Shown: positions 7,424 to 16,808, numbered from the stretch's first letter. The stretch is 49,786 bases of DNA from Chloroflexota bacterium (GCA_029262695.1 JAJCYV010000022.1:1-49786); one strand, 5' to 3'. Numbers and translations are program-made. Notes: generated from the letters alone by a model not told the origin.

Positions 7424-8272
7424 ATGACCGCAGAACAGCGGGGGCGGCGATCAGTCGGCGAGTTCTTCAAGAGCGGCGACTGGAGCGACTACTGGACGAC
7501 CCGGATCAGCCACGCTGAGAAGGGACGCATCCTGGTACGCGGCTACCCGCTGGAAGAGGTCGTCGAGAAGCTCTCATACGTCGAGGCGATGTGGCTCTTG
7601 CTGCGAGGCGAGCTGCCGACGAAGCAGCAGGCCGCGATCTGGGAGCTGACGATGAAGATCGCGATGGATCAGCAGTTCATCAGCTCAGCAGCGTGTGCCG
7701 CGCGGTTCGTGGCTTCTGCCCACCCGGAGTCTCCCATCCCGGGCCTGGCGGCAGGAATCCTGGCACACGGCTCCGTCACCGGCTCACCACGGCCGGCAGC
7801 CGAGATGATCTACGAAGCCCACGGGCTTCTCCAGGAAGAGAGCATCACGTCCGAGCAGGCGGCCTCCCGCATTGTCGAGATGTATCGGCACGATGGGAGA
7901 ACTGTGCCCGGCTTCGGCCACCCGATGCACAAGGAAATCGAGCCGCGCGCCGCCCTCCTCAAACGCAAGGTGCAGGAGTTGGGAGGTTGGGGTGAGAAGG
8001 CGCAGCTCTTCGACGCGATCGGGGACGCCCTCAATGAGCGCCGGAAGACGCCGCTGCCCGCCAACCTCGCCGGAATGATCGCCGCCGTCCAATGTGAGCT
8101 CGGCTTCGACCCGATCGAGATCGAGGCGCTGGCCGCCGCGGGGTACAGCTACGCGCTCGTCGCCCACGTTGTGGAGGAGATCAAAGAAGGAGTGCCGCTC
8201 CGGATCATCCCGGATGCTCTTGGAGCGGCTTACGCCGGCGCCCCGGAGCGCCACATACCAGACGAACGATAG
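7424..8272 (+). CDS. Citrate-synthase-fold protein, citryl-CoA-lyase-like
   Basis: A 282-residue protein resembling the short citrate-synthase-type enzymes, including citryl-CoA lyase (splits citryl-CoA to acetyl-CoA and oxaloacetate). RGYPLEEVVEKLSYVEAMWLL matches the N-terminal citrate synthase pattern, and VPGFGHPMHKEIEPRA carries the catalytic-histidine motif. The C-terminal RIIPDALGAAYAG resembles the usual Arg-Pro/Tyr-x-Gly end. The usual VD(F/G) motif with a catalytic Asp appears as LPANLAG, so that Asp may be missing. A GGAGGGGG site precedes the ATG. It is first in the operon facing the TetR gene and may perform a retro-Claisen cleavage of a pathway intermediate; its exact substrate is not evident. 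Confidence 0.75.
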   Translation: MTAEQRGRRSVGEFFKSGDWSDYWTTRISHAEKGRILVRGYPLEEVVEKLSYVEAMWLLLRGELPTKQQAAIWELTMKIAMDQQFISSAACAARFVASAHPESPIPGLAAGILAHGSVTGSPRPAAEMIYEAHGLLQEESITSEQAASRIVEMYRHDGRTVPGFGHPMHKEIEPRAALLKRKVQELGGWGEKAQLFDAIGDALNERRKTPLPANLAGMIAAVQCELGFDPIEIEALAAAGYSYALVAHVVEEIKEGVPLRIIPDALGAAYAGAPERHIPDER

Positions 8273-8285
8273 AAGGAGGGCCAGA

Positions 8286-9086
8286 ATGGTCGACTACAGC
8301 AACTACAAGACGCTTCTCATCGAGAAAGACGGCGACGGCGTCGCCATTGTCACGCTCAATCGGCCGGAGAAGCGCAACGCTGTCAGCCTCGAGATGCACG
8401 GCGAGCTTGAGGAGATCTTCGTCGACCTGCGCAACGATGACGAAGTGCGCTCGATCGTCCTGACGGGGGCGGGGAGCGTCTTCTGCGGCGGCGGCGACGT
8501 GGAAGGCATGAAGACGGGCTCGTTCCGGCCCTCCGGCCCTTCCACTCCCTTTCACATGGTCCGCAGGCTCATCGTGAACCTGCTGGAGGTGGAGCAGCCG
8601 ATAGTGGCGGCCGTCAACGGCGACGGTGCCGGCCTCGGCGCCACCATTCCGCTCTTCTCGGACATCATCGTGATGGCGGAGACGGCCCGGCTGGCGGACA
8701 CGCACGTGCGGATGGGCCTCGTGGCCGGCGACGGCGGGGTCGTCATCTGGCCCTGGCTTGTCGGCATGGCGCGGGCGAAGGAGTATCTGCTCACCGGTCA
8801 ATGGATCGACGGCAAGGAGGCCGAGCGCATCGGCCTGGTGAACTACGCCGTGCCCCAGGAAGATGTCATGCCCAGGGCGATGGAGATCGCGAAAAGGCTG
8901 GCGCTGGGCGCACCGCAAGCCATCCGCTGGACCAAGTACTCAATCAACAAGATACTGCGCGACCACGTCAACCTGGCGCTTGACGCATCCATGTTCCTGG
9001 AGGCGGCCACGATGAGCAGCGAGGACCTGCAGGAAGCGACGAAAGCCTTCTATGAGAAGCGCCAGCCCGAGTTCAAGGGACGATAG
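8286..9086 (+). CDS. Crotonase-fold protein 1 (enoyl-CoA hydratase/isomerase family), both Glu replaced
   Basis: A 266-residue cytoplasmic member of the crotonase superfamily. LNRPEKRNAVSLEM, GSVFCGGGDVEGM and the oxyanion region AAVNGDGAGLG identify the fold. The two catalytic glutamates of rat enoyl-CoA hydratase (E144, E164) align with Thr (GAT) and His (ADTH) here. An Asp (VAGDGG) stands where dienoyl-CoA isomerases carry theirs. It may therefore be an isomerase, hydrolase or retro-Claisen enzyme rather than a simple hydratase. The ATG at 8286 has GAAGGAGGG upstream; the citryl-CoA-lyase-like gene ends 13 nt before it. Confidence 0.88.
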   Translation: MVDYSNYKTLLIEKDGDGVAIVTLNRPEKRNAVSLEMHGELEEIFVDLRNDDEVRSIVLTGAGSVFCGGGDVEGMKTGSFRPSGPSTPFHMVRRLIVNLLEVEQPIVAAVNGDGAGLGATIPLFSDIIVMAETARLADTHVRMGLVAGDGGVVIWPWLVGMARAKEYLLTGQWIDGKEAERIGLVNYAVPQEDVMPRAMEIAKRLALGAPQAIRWTKYSINKILRDHVNLALDASMFLEAATMSSEDLQEATKAFYEKRQPEFKGR

Positions 9087-9115
9087 GCGAAGACCCAGCG
9101 AGCCGAGGAGCCAAT

Positions 9116-11884
9116 GTGAATCCGAATACAAATCCCCCAGCAGACTCAGGGCCTGGAACGGACAAAGGCATGCAGGCCTATAAGAGAAGGTGGCGATGGG
9201 ACAAGGTCGTTAAGGGCACACACCTTCTGAACTGCTGGTATCAGCGTAGTTGCGCGTACAACGTCTACGTGAACGACGGCAAAGTCGCCTTTGAGGAACC
9301 CTCCGCCGACTATCCGCGCACCAACTCCTCCGTCCCTGACTTCAATCCCAGAGGGTGCAACAAGGGGGCCTGCTACGCCGTCAACATGAACCAGCCGGCG
9401 CGCGTGATCCATCCTCTGAAGCGCGTCGGCGAGCGCGGCGGGGGCGAATGGCAGCAGGTCAGCTGGGACGAGGCGCTCACTGGTATCGCCGACAGTATCC
9501 TCGATACAGTTGTCGCGGACGGCCCCGAAGCTGTCGTGTTCGACGGTAACGCTACCGGCATCGCCGCGGGAACGGCAGTTCATCGGTTCGCTAACCAGCT
9601 GGGGGCCAGTGTGCTGGATATCAACACCGAAGTCGGCGACGAGCAGCAGGGTGCCGCGCTCACGTTCGGTACGCCGATCGCCTGCCGATCGGCTGACGAC
9701 TACTTCTACTCCGACGTCATTCTCATCTGGGGCGGAAACCCGGCATTTACCCAGATTCCCAACTTCCATTTCCTTGCGGAGGCACGCTACAACGGGGCGC
9801 GTGTCATCGCCATAAACCCCGATTGCAACGCCTCCAGCATCCACGCCGACCGCTGGATATCCGTGCGGCCGGGCACGGACGCCGCCCTCGCCCTTGCCAT
9901 GGCGCAAGTGATCATCTCCGAAGGTCTGTACGATGGTGACTTCATCCGGGAACAGACGGACCTTCCCCTGCTCGTGCGCACTGACAACGGCAGGTTCCTG
10001 CGCGAATCTGACGTGAAGCGCGGCGGCAAAGACGATGTCTTCTACGTGTTCGATGAACGCAAGCAGCGTCTGGCCAAGCCTTCCAGGCGGACGTTGCGGC
10101 TGGGGAAAGTGGTTCCGGCACTGGATGGCGAATACGAGGCGGAAACGCTGGAGGGCACAGTCCGCGTTACGCCTGTGTTCCAGGTGCTCAAAGCCCGGGC
10201 CGAGAGGGACTATACGCCCGAGAAAGCCTCGGCCGTGTGCGGTGTCCACCCCGATGATATCCGCGATCTTGCGCGAGAGATCGCGCGCGCAAGGGCTGTC
10301 TCCGGTGTGGCGGGCGCCAGCATCTCCAAGTACTACCACGGCGACCTGATGATGCGCGCTCAGATCCTGCTCTTCGCACTCTGCGGCCACATAGGGAAAA
10401 AGGGCGCCGGCTACGATTCGCTGCCGTTCTTGATCGTGGAGGGAACGATGACCGTCTCCTCTGCTGAGGGGCTGGGCCGCTTCGACGAGCTCCGGATGCT
10501 AGCTCCAATGTTGCCCGCGTACGCCGCTCTGCGACTGAAGGGCCTTACGAATGAGATGGCCATGTTCGAGCTCGGACGAAGGGTGGCCCTCAAGGGCTTC
10601 GTCAGCGCGGTCCTCTTCTGGTACTACCACGGCGGCCTGCGGCAGATCAGCGGAAGGAGCAAGGAGTGGGATCCCTATCTCACGAAGGAGGTCGATGAGT
10701 ACCTCGCGGACGCGGTGCGCCTGGGTTGGCAGATAGCACCACCGTCCGCGGCCCCGAAGGTCCTGTTCTCATCGGGAGTCAACCCGCTCCGCCGCGTCCG
10801 GGGCAGCCACAGGCTGATCGACGAGATGCTGCCCGGCCTGGACCTGCTTGTCTGCATGGACATACGAATGAGTTCCACGGCGCTGAACGCCGATTACGTC
10901 CTTCCCGCCGCGTCCTCCTACGAGAAGACCGACGTGAACGAATGGTACACGCCGCTTATGCCGTTCGCGCACGTCACCAATGCGGCCGTCGACCCACCCG
11001 GCGAGGCGAAGCCAGAGTGGGAGATCATGGTCTCGCTGGCGATGAAGCTGCAGGAGCGCGCCCGCGAGCGTCGCGTGTCTGAGTACGCTGACGCCGAAGG
11101 CAAGCGCCGTACGCTTGACGATTTCGTGCACAGGCTGACGTTCAAGAGCAAGTTCACTGCCCTTGATCACGAGAAGGTCGCGGAGGCCGTCGTGGCCGGT
11201 TCCAAGCATCTTGGGAACCCGCGCTGGGAGGACTTCAAGCGCAAAGGCTTTCAGCGCTTCCTCGGCCTCGGTTCGCATCCGGGCAACTTCGGGAACGCCG
11301 GCGATCTGCGGGAGGACGAGACCTTCACGCCGCAGACCTGGCGAACAGAGAAGAAGGTGCCGTGGCCTACGCTGACACGCCGCATCCAGTTCTACATTGA
11401 CCACCCATGGTACCTGGACCTGGGTGAAGAGCTGCCTGTCCACAAAGAACCTCTGAAGGCCGGCGGCGACTACCCGCTGATCATGACCGGCGGACACAAT
11501 CGCCACAGTATTCACGGCACCTATTTGGCCAACCCTCTAACGCTCCAGATGGAGCGCGGCGAGCCGGCGATGCTCATGTCTACGCACGATGCGAGTGAGA
11601 GGAGCATCGAGAACCACGACGCCGTCCGCGTACACAACGATATCGGTGAGTTCACAATTCGTGCCAAGGTATCGCCCGCGGTCCGTCCGGGACAGGTAGT
11701 CGTCTATCACGCCTGGGAGAACTACCAGTACGAGGGCGGGATGGGGCATCGCAACGTGATCCCCACGCCGATGAACCCCGTCGAGCTGGCGGGCGACTAT
11801 TTCCATATCAAGCACACGCCAGCCCTTTTCCAGCCCGGACACAACGACCGCGACACGCGCGTGGACGTGACGAAGGCGGGTTAG
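9116..11884 (+). CDS. Type II DMSO-reductase-family molybdopterin oxidoreductase, catalytic subunit
   Basis: A 922-residue protein of the NarG/EbdA/SerA/DdhA group. The N-terminal FeS site uses H36, C40, C46 and C81 (H-x3-C-x5-C-x34-C; NarG has x3 between the first two Cys). D195 in SADDYFYSDVILIWGG aligns with the Mo-ligating Asp of NarG, the mark of type II enzymes. The C-terminal cofactor domain has GGHNRHSIHGT and ends with KHTP. The family includes nitrate, selenate and perchlorate reductases and water-dependent hydrocarbon and steroid hydroxylases. No twin-arginine signal is present, and no beta or gamma partner is adjacent, so a soluble cytoplasmic enzyme is likely. The GTG at 9116 follows GAGGAGCC. 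The setting in a CoA-catabolism operon favours substrate oxidation over respiration (inference). Confidence 0.85.
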   Translation: MNPNTNPPADSGPGTDKGMQAYKRRWRWDKVVKGTHLLNCWYQRSCAYNVYVNDGKVAFEEPSADYPRTNSSVPDFNPRGCNKGACYAVNMNQPARVIHPLKRVGERGGGEWQQVSWDEALTGIADSILDTVVADGPEAVVFDGNATGIAAGTAVHRFANQLGASVLDINTEVGDEQQGAALTFGTPIACRSADDYFYSDVILIWGGNPAFTQIPNFHFLAEARYNGARVIAINPDCNASSIHADRWISVRPGTDAALALAMAQVIISEGLYDGDFIREQTDLPLLVRTDNGRFLRESDVKRGGKDDVFYVFDERKQRLAKPSRRTLRLGKVVPALDGEYEAETLEGTVRVTPVFQVLKARAERDYTPEKASAVCGVHPDDIRDLAREIARARAVSGVAGASISKYYHGDLMMRAQILLFALCGHIGKKGAGYDSLPFLIVEGTMTVSSAEGLGRFDELRMLAPMLPAYAALRLKGLTNEMAMFELGRRVALKGFVSAVLFWYYHGGLRQISGRSKEWDPYLTKEVDEYLADAVRLGWQIAPPSAAPKVLFSSGVNPLRRVRGSHRLIDEMLPGLDLLVCMDIRMSSTALNADYVLPAASSYEKTDVNEWYTPLMPFAHVTNAAVDPPGEAKPEWEIMVSLAMKLQERARERRVSEYADAEGKRRTLDDFVHRLTFKSKFTALDHEKVAEAVVAGSKHLGNPRWEDFKRKGFQRFLGLGSHPGNFGNAGDLREDETFTPQTWRTEKKVPWPTLTRRIQFYIDHPWYLDLGEELPVHKEPLKAGGDYPLIMTGGHNRHSIHGTYLANPLTLQMERGEPAMLMSTHDASERSIENHDAVRVHNDIGEFTIRAKVSPAVRPGQVVVYHAWENYQYEGGMGHRNVIPTPMNPVELAGDYFHIKHTPALFQPGHNDRDTRVDVTKAG

Positions 11885-11953
11885 GAGACTATTCGTGGCA
11901 CGAGTTTTCGCTGAGAAGCACGAGACCGGATTCAAGGAGGTCAGGAGGGGCCG

Positions 11954-12925
11954 ATGTTCAAGACAGAGCTGACAGAGAAGTTAGGGATTGAGTACCCAAT
12001 CATCCAGGCCGGCATGGGTGGCGTTGCGATGGCAGACCTCGTGGCGGCCGTCTCCAACGCCGGTGGTCTCGGCATAATCGGGGCCGCCCTCATGACGCCG
12101 GACGCGCTTCGCGACGAAGTCCGCAAGGTGAAGGACCTGACGGACAAGCCCTACGGCGTCGATCTCTTGCTCGCCCCGAACTGGCCGGGCCAGGAGGAGC
12201 TGATCGAGGTCATGTTCGAGGAGAAGGTGCCGGTATTCGCCTCCGGCCTCGGCAACCCGGCCCCATACGCTGAAGAGATGCACAAGCACGACATGACCGT
12301 GATGGCGGTCATCGGACTGGTGCGCCACGCGCAGAAGTGCGCTGAGGGCGGGACGGACATCATCATCGCCCAGGGAACCGAAGGCGGCGGGCACACCGGC
12401 CGGATAGCGACGATGGCTCTCGTCCCGCAGGTCGTGGACGCCATCGCACCCACGCCAGTCGTTGCCGCGGGCGGCATCGCTGATGGCCGGGGCCTTGTCG
12501 CAGCGCTCTCGCTCGGCGCCTGCGGGATCTGGGTGGGAACCCGCTTTGTCGCCAGCCGTGAGGCGGCCGGCCACGACAATTACAAGCAGAAGATCGTGGA
12601 CGCGAACGAGGACGGTACGCAGGTCAGCAAGGCGTTCACGGGCAAGGACTGCCGGGTGATCAAGAACCGCTACCTCGACCAGTGGGAAGACCGCCAGGGA
12701 GAGATCAAGCCCTTCCCCTTCCAGATGATGGTGGACAGCGCCAAGATGGAAGCGGCCATTACCCACGGCGACACCGGCCTGGGCCTCATGCCCGCCGGCC
12801 AGGTATCCGGCGTCATCCACGAGGTTAAGACGGCCGGCGAGCTGGTGCGCGAGATGGTGGAGGAGGCGGAAGAGGTACTTCAGAAGCTGGCAGAGAAGCA
12901 CCTGGAGCTTCAGGCAGCGCAATAG
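11954..12925 (+). CDS. Nitronate monooxygenase / FabK-like flavoprotein
   Basis: A 323-residue FMN TIM-barrel protein of the nitronate monooxygenase (2-nitropropane dioxygenase) and enoyl reductase FabK superfamily. Features: LGIEYPIIQAGMGG at the N-terminus, the catalytic histidine H147 in GTEGGGHTG, and phosphate-binding AAGGIADGRG followed by GACGIWVGTRFVASREA. A strong AAGGAGGTCAGGAGG lies before the ATG. Many such proteins sit in acyl-CoA operons, where they probably act as flavin-dependent acyl-CoA oxidoreductases rather than nitronate oxidases; I infer the same here. There is no membrane segment. Confidence 0.85.
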   Translation: MFKTELTEKLGIEYPIIQAGMGGVAMADLVAAVSNAGGLGIIGAALMTPDALRDEVRKVKDLTDKPYGVDLLLAPNWPGQEELIEVMFEEKVPVFASGLGNPAPYAEEMHKHDMTVMAVIGLVRHAQKCAEGGTDIIIAQGTEGGGHTGRIATMALVPQVVDAIAPTPVVAAGGIADGRGLVAALSLGACGIWVGTRFVASREAAGHDNYKQKIVDANEDGTQVSKAFTGKDCRVIKNRYLDQWEDRQGEIKPFPFQMMVDSAKMEAAITHGDTGLGLMPAGQVSGVIHEVKTAGELVREMVEEAEEVLQKLAEKHLELQAAQ

Positions 12926-12947
12926 AGGACGATGGAAGGAGAGCCTC

Positions 12948-13640
12948 ATGTCATACGAACTGCTAATCCTGGAAAGGCGCGACAAGACCGCGCTGGTTAC
13001 CCTCAATCGTGCCGAGAAGCGCAACGCCCTCTCTATCGCGCTCCGGGATGAGATCGACCGCTGCCTGCAGGAACTCGAAGCCGACGACTCGGTGAGCGCC
13101 ACGGTCATCATCGGGTCCGGCCCTGTCTTCTGCGCGGGCTTCGACACCAAGGAGTTCTCCCCCGACAGGATGGAGGAAGTGGCTGCTTCCTCTGACCGCT
13201 ACCATCGCCGGCTGATGGAGTTCGGCAAGCCGTTGCTGGCGGCCATCAACGGGCCGGCCATGGGCGGCGGGCTCGACCTAGCGGTACTCTGCGACATGCG
13301 GATCTGCGCCGAGGGCGCTACCTTCGCCCATCCTGAGATCAAGTTTGGAGCGCCAGTGCTCTTCGGCCCGCTGCGGGAGATCATCGGCGGCGGCCTCGCC
13401 CGCGACCTCTGCCTCACCGGCCGGCGCATCGATGCTCAGGAGGCGCAGCGCATCGGCCTGGTGAGCAAGGTCGTCCCGGCAGACCGGCTGCTGGAGGAAA
13501 CGCTGGCAGCCGCCGGCACCGTGGCCGAGGCGCCGCTGGCAGCACTCAAGGCGACCAAGCAGATGATCATCGACACGTATTCATGGGAGATGGCGGAGGG
13601 CGGGGGAGCCTTCGCGGGCGTCCAGCCCCCGGGCGGATAG
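12948..13640 (+). CDS. Crotonase-fold protein 2, C-terminally short
   Basis: A 230-residue member of the enoyl-CoA hydratase/isomerase superfamily. LNRAEKRNALSIAL, GPVFCAGFDTKEF and INGPAMGGGLDLA mark the fold. The position of E144 is Asp (GGGLDLA), while the E164 equivalent is kept (HPEIKFG). The following segment reads FGPLREIIGGG rather than the usual PGxGG. It ends about 30 residues earlier than its three neighbours in this operon, stopping at QPPGG, so the C-terminal trimerisation/lid helices may be shortened. The start at 12948 has GGAAGGAGAG upstream. Exact reaction unknown. Confidence 0.87.
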   Translation: MSYELLILERRDKTALVTLNRAEKRNALSIALRDEIDRCLQELEADDSVSATVIIGSGPVFCAGFDTKEFSPDRMEEVAASSDRYHRRLMEFGKPLLAAINGPAMGGGLDLAVLCDMRICAEGATFAHPEIKFGAPVLFGPLREIIGGGLARDLCLTGRRIDAQEAQRIGLVSKVVPADRLLEETLAAAGTVAEAPLAALKATKQMIIDTYSWEMAEGGGAFAGVQPPGG

Positions 13641-13647
13641 GTTCCAC

Positions 13648-14829
13648 ATGGGTCCACTGGAAGGAATTCGCGTCGTTGATCTGAGTATCGGGCAGATGGG
13701 CCCGTCGGCGACGGCGCTGCTGGCTGATATGGGTGCGGACGTCATCAAGATTGAGTCGCGGCACGGAGACCCCGGCCGGGGCGTTGAACTCCAGCCCGAC
13801 GGCAGCTCCGCCTTCTTCATGACCCACAACCGGGGGAAGAAGAGCCTCACCCTCAACCTCCGGCACCCGGAGGGCAAGGACGTGGCGCTGCAGCTCGCCT
13901 CTCAGGCCCACGTGTTCGTCCAGAGCTGGACGCCGGGCGTCATCGAACGCCTCGGTCTGGATTATGAAGCCGTTCGCGAGGTCAAGCCGGATATCATCTA
14001 CGCCTCGGCCAGCGGCTTCGGGCCGCTGGGTCCGCGCGCCGCGCTGCCGGCCATGGACATGGTGGCGCAGGGAGTGGGCGGCCTCATGATGGCGAACTCC
14101 GGCGCGGATGGTGGTGAGCCCATAGCCGTGGGCCCGACGGTCGCGGACCAGACGGGCGCCTTCGCTCTTGCCTGCGGTGTGCTGCTGGCGCTGTACCACC
14201 GCGAGCGCACGGGCCAGGGCCAGAGAGTTGACGCATCTCTGCTGGGCGGGATGATCGCGCTTCAGGGCTGGCACATCGCCCACTACCTTCTGACCGGCAA
14301 GATGGCCCTGATGTCGTCCGACCGGAAGATGCGCAGCCCGCTGTTCACCTACTACCGGGCCAGCGACGGTTGGTTCACGATCGCCATCATCGACCCCCGG
14401 CAGTGGCCCGCCCTCTGTAGAATCGTCGGGCTTCCCGAACTTGAGGGCGACCCTCGGTTTGCCGAGACCCGCAGCCGCAACGACCACGCATCCGATCTCA
14501 TCGCCATCTTTGATGAGCGGTTCGCCGAAGAGACGCGCGATCACTGGTTGAAGCTGCTGGAGGCAGAGGGCATCCCGTGCGGCGCCGTGCAGGACTACCA
14601 GGAGTTGGCCGAAGACGAGCAGGCGCGGGCCAACGGCTACATCGTGGAAGCGGAGGACCCGCGACTCGGGGCCGTGCGGTTACCGGGCCCGCCGGTACAA
14701 CTCGGCGAGACGCCGGGCGAGATTCGTCCGGCGCCGGACCTGGGCCAGCACACGGAAGAGGTGCTTGGGGACCTGGGCTACTCCTGGGAGAAGATCGAAA
14801 GTCTCCGGCAGGCCCGGACGATCCTGTGA
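13648..14829 (+). CDS. CaiB/BaiF family CoA-transferase (class III)
   Basis: A 393-residue class III CoA-transferase, which moves CoA between carboxylic acids through an aspartyl-CoA anhydride. The N-terminal Rossmann part reads PLEGIRVVDLSIGQMGPSA and DMGADVIKIE; NRGKKSLTLNLRHPEG is a family signature. D137 in LPAMDMVAQGVGG is the catalytic Asp. The C-terminal small domain (about 220-330) includes a WFTIAIIDPRQWPALC stretch. The ATG lies 7 nt after the previous stop, with only a weak ribosome site, so translation is likely coupled. It may recycle CoA onto the incoming acid within this operon; the donor and acceptor cannot be read from sequence. Confidence 0.92.
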   Translation: MGPLEGIRVVDLSIGQMGPSATALLADMGADVIKIESRHGDPGRGVELQPDGSSAFFMTHNRGKKSLTLNLRHPEGKDVALQLASQAHVFVQSWTPGVIERLGLDYEAVREVKPDIIYASASGFGPLGPRAALPAMDMVAQGVGGLMMANSGADGGEPIAVGPTVADQTGAFALACGVLLALYHRERTGQGQRVDASLLGGMIALQGWHIAHYLLTGKMALMSSDRKMRSPLFTYYRASDGWFTIAIIDPRQWPALCRIVGLPELEGDPRFAETRSRNDHASDLIAIFDERFAEETRDHWLKLLEAEGIPCGAVQDYQELAEDEQARANGYIVEAEDPRLGAVRLPGPPVQLGETPGEIRPAPDLGQHTEEVLGDLGYSWEKIESLRQARTIL

Positions 14830-14882
14830 CTGCCCAGACGGGAGCCGGACATCAAAATCAGACGAACGGAAGGAGGGATGTG

Positions 14883-15668
14883 ATGAGCTTCGACAACATC
14901 GTCTACGAGAAGGCGGAGCGGATCGTGACCATCACAATCAACCGCCCCCACCGCCTTAACGCGCTCAGCGTGCAGACGGTGAACGAGATGATCGCCGCTA
15001 TCACGCAGGCAAACGAGGATGATTGGGTCAGGGCCGTCGTGGTGACCGGCACCGGCGCTGCCTTCTGCGCAGGGGCGGATCTCAAGGACGCGCCGGACAC
15101 GATGACACCACAGGTGGCCCAGGAGATCGTCGACCTGTACCTGGACCTAATCGTGGCGATCCGAAGCACCGACAAGCCCGTCGTGGCAAAGGTCAACGGG
15201 CTCGCGGTGGGGGGCGGCTGCTGCACCGCGCTGGCTGCGGACATGCGGATAGCCTCAGAAGGGGCAAGCTTCGGTTTCCCCTTCGTCAAGATCGGCATCA
15301 GCGGAGCGGACATGGGAGCGACGTATCTCCTGCCGCGCCTCGTGGGGCATGGCGCTGCGGCGGAGATGCTGATGACAGGCGAGTCGATCGACGCCGCGGA
15401 GGCGTATCGGATCGGCATGGTGAACCGGGTCGTGCCAGCTGAGGAGCTTGACTCCGCCACGGAGGAGCTCGCCAGCCGGCTGGCGGCGGGCCCGCCTCAG
15501 GGCCTCAAGTTCACGAAGAAGGCGCTCCAGGCCAGCCCGGACAGGGACTGGCAGGCGCAGTTCGACTACGAGCTCTTCGCGCAGGTCGCGTGCCTGCTGA
15601 CGGAGGACTATCAGGAGGGCCGGCGCGCTTTTCTGGAAAAGCGAGAGCCCGTCTTTCAGGGGCGGTGA
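14883..15668 (+). CDS. Crotonase-fold protein 3, both Glu replaced
   Basis: A 261-residue crotonase-superfamily protein. INRPHRLNALSVQTV, GAAFCAGADLKDA and VNGLAVGGGC give the fold and oxyanion hole. The two hydratase glutamates align with Cys (GGGCCTA) and Phe (FPFVKIG), so ordinary hydration chemistry is unlikely. An Asp in ISGADMG matches the catalytic Asp of dienoyl-CoA isomerases. The start at 14883 is chosen because AAGGAGGG lies just upstream; the frame stays open further 5', but that part overlaps the CaiB gene and is not crotonase-like. The acyl-CoA dehydrogenase starts 3 nt after the stop. Confidence 0.88.
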   Translation: MSFDNIVYEKAERIVTITINRPHRLNALSVQTVNEMIAAITQANEDDWVRAVVVTGTGAAFCAGADLKDAPDTMTPQVAQEIVDLYLDLIVAIRSTDKPVVAKVNGLAVGGGCCTALAADMRIASEGASFGFPFVKIGISGADMGATYLLPRLVGHGAAAEMLMTGESIDAAEAYRIGMVNRVVPAEELDSATEELASRLAAGPPQGLKFTKKALQASPDRDWQAQFDYELFAQVACLLTEDYQEGRRAFLEKREPVFQGR

Positions 15669-15671
15669 GTC

Positions 15672-16808
15672 ATGGACTTCGAATTCACCGATGACCAGAA
15701 GCTGTTCCAGAAGTCCGTTCGCACCTTCGCCGAGAAGGAGATAGAGCCGATCGCCCGCGACTGTGACGAGCGACGCGAGTTCCCGCTGGAGATAGTCCGA
15801 AAGCTCGGCGACCTGGGCTACCTGGGGGCGAAGTTCCCCGTCGAGTACGGCGGTACGGAGTCAGGCCTTGTGAGCGGCGTGATCATGGCGGAAGAGATGT
15901 CACAAGCGTCACCGGGCATCTTCCTGGGTATCTACGTCAACGTGTACCTGGGGCTCTCCGCTATCCATGCCTTCGGAAGCGAAGCTCAGAAGCAGAAATA
16001 CCTGCGGGCGGGAATCGCCGGCGAACAGATCAGCGCCTGGGGATTCGCCGAGCCTGACGCCGGGTCTGACCCGGGCGGCATGAAGACAACCGCAATCAGG
16101 GACGGCGATGACTACGTCATCAACGGCAGCAAGATACTCATTACGAACGGCGACCTGGCCGACTTCCTCGTCGTAACCACAGTCACCACGCCGGGCGCTG
16201 GGATGGGCGGTCTGAGCCTGATCGTCGTGGATAAGGACTCTCCCGGCTTCAGCGCGAGGCGCCTGGACACGATGGGGATGAGAGCCGCCCACACGGCCGA
16301 GCTTTCGTTCCAGGACTGCCGCGTACCGGCCGATCACCTGCTCGGCGAAGAGAATACCGGCTTCAAGAAGGCCCTGCGTACGCTAACGGAAGGCAGAGTC
16401 ATCGCCTCAGCCTTCGCCCTGGGGCTCGGCCGGGCTGCGTTCGGTCGCAGTCTCGAGTTCGCGAAGCAACGGATGGCCTTCGGCCAGCCAGTCGGCAGCT
16501 TCCAGGGGCTGCAATGGATGTTCGCGGACATGGCGACGCGCCTGGAAGCGGCGCGTCTCCTCACCTACCAGGCTGCCTGGCGTGCCGAGCAGGGGCTTCC
16601 CTACATCACGGAGTCGTCGATGGCGAAGCTGTTCGCCAGCGAAGCGGCCACCGAGATCGCCAAGACGTCCGTGCTGATTCACGGGGGAGCCGGTTTCGTT
16701 ATGGAGCATGACATCCAGCGCTTCTACCGTGACTGTATGGTGCTGGAGATCGGCGAAGGAACGTCTCACATTCAGCGCAACACGATCGCCCACCAGCTCG
16801 GACTGTAG
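15672..16808 (+). CDS. Acyl-CoA dehydrogenase
   Basis: A 378-residue FAD-dependent acyl-CoA dehydrogenase that makes the alpha,beta-enoyl-CoA and passes electrons to Etf. It has the normal three-part fold: N-terminal helices (FEFTDDQKLFQKSVRTFAEK), the middle strand domain with ISAWGFAEPDAGSDPGG contacting FAD, and the C-terminal helices. The catalytic base is probably E362 in GEGTSHIQRNTIA, as in medium- and short-chain enzymes. Length is typical. The gene starts 3 nt after crotonase 3. EtfAB, the expected electron acceptor, is encoded 9 kb downstream at 25228-27037. Confidence 0.95.
   Translation: MDFEFTDDQKLFQKSVRTFAEKEIEPIARDCDERREFPLEIVRKLGDLGYLGAKFPVEYGGTESGLVSGVIMAEEMSQASPGIFLGIYVNVYLGLSAIHAFGSEAQKQKYLRAGIAGEQISAWGFAEPDAGSDPGGMKTTAIRDGDDYVINGSKILITNGDLADFLVVTTVTTPGAGMGGLSLIVVDKDSPGFSARRLDTMGMRAAHTAELSFQDCRVPADHLLGEENTGFKKALRTLTEGRVIASAFALGLGRAAFGRSLEFAKQRMAFGQPVGSFQGLQWMFADMATRLEAARLLTYQAAWRAEQGLPYITESSMAKLFASEAATEIAKTSVLIHGGAGFVMEHDIQRFYRDCMVLEIGEGTSHIQRNTIAHQLGL

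Noticed and set aside
9146..10390. Long minus-strand open frame opposite the Mo oxidoreductase
   Set aside because: It lacks any family pattern and mirrors a clearly coding plus-strand gene; long antisense frames are common at this GC content. Similar shadows at 41201-42376, 39195-40397, 30800-32041 and 11981-13150 were rejected for the same reason.
14577..14882. N-terminal extension of crotonase 3
   Set aside because: It overlaps the CaiB gene in another frame, is low-complexity, and a strong ribosome site stands directly before the ATG at 14883.
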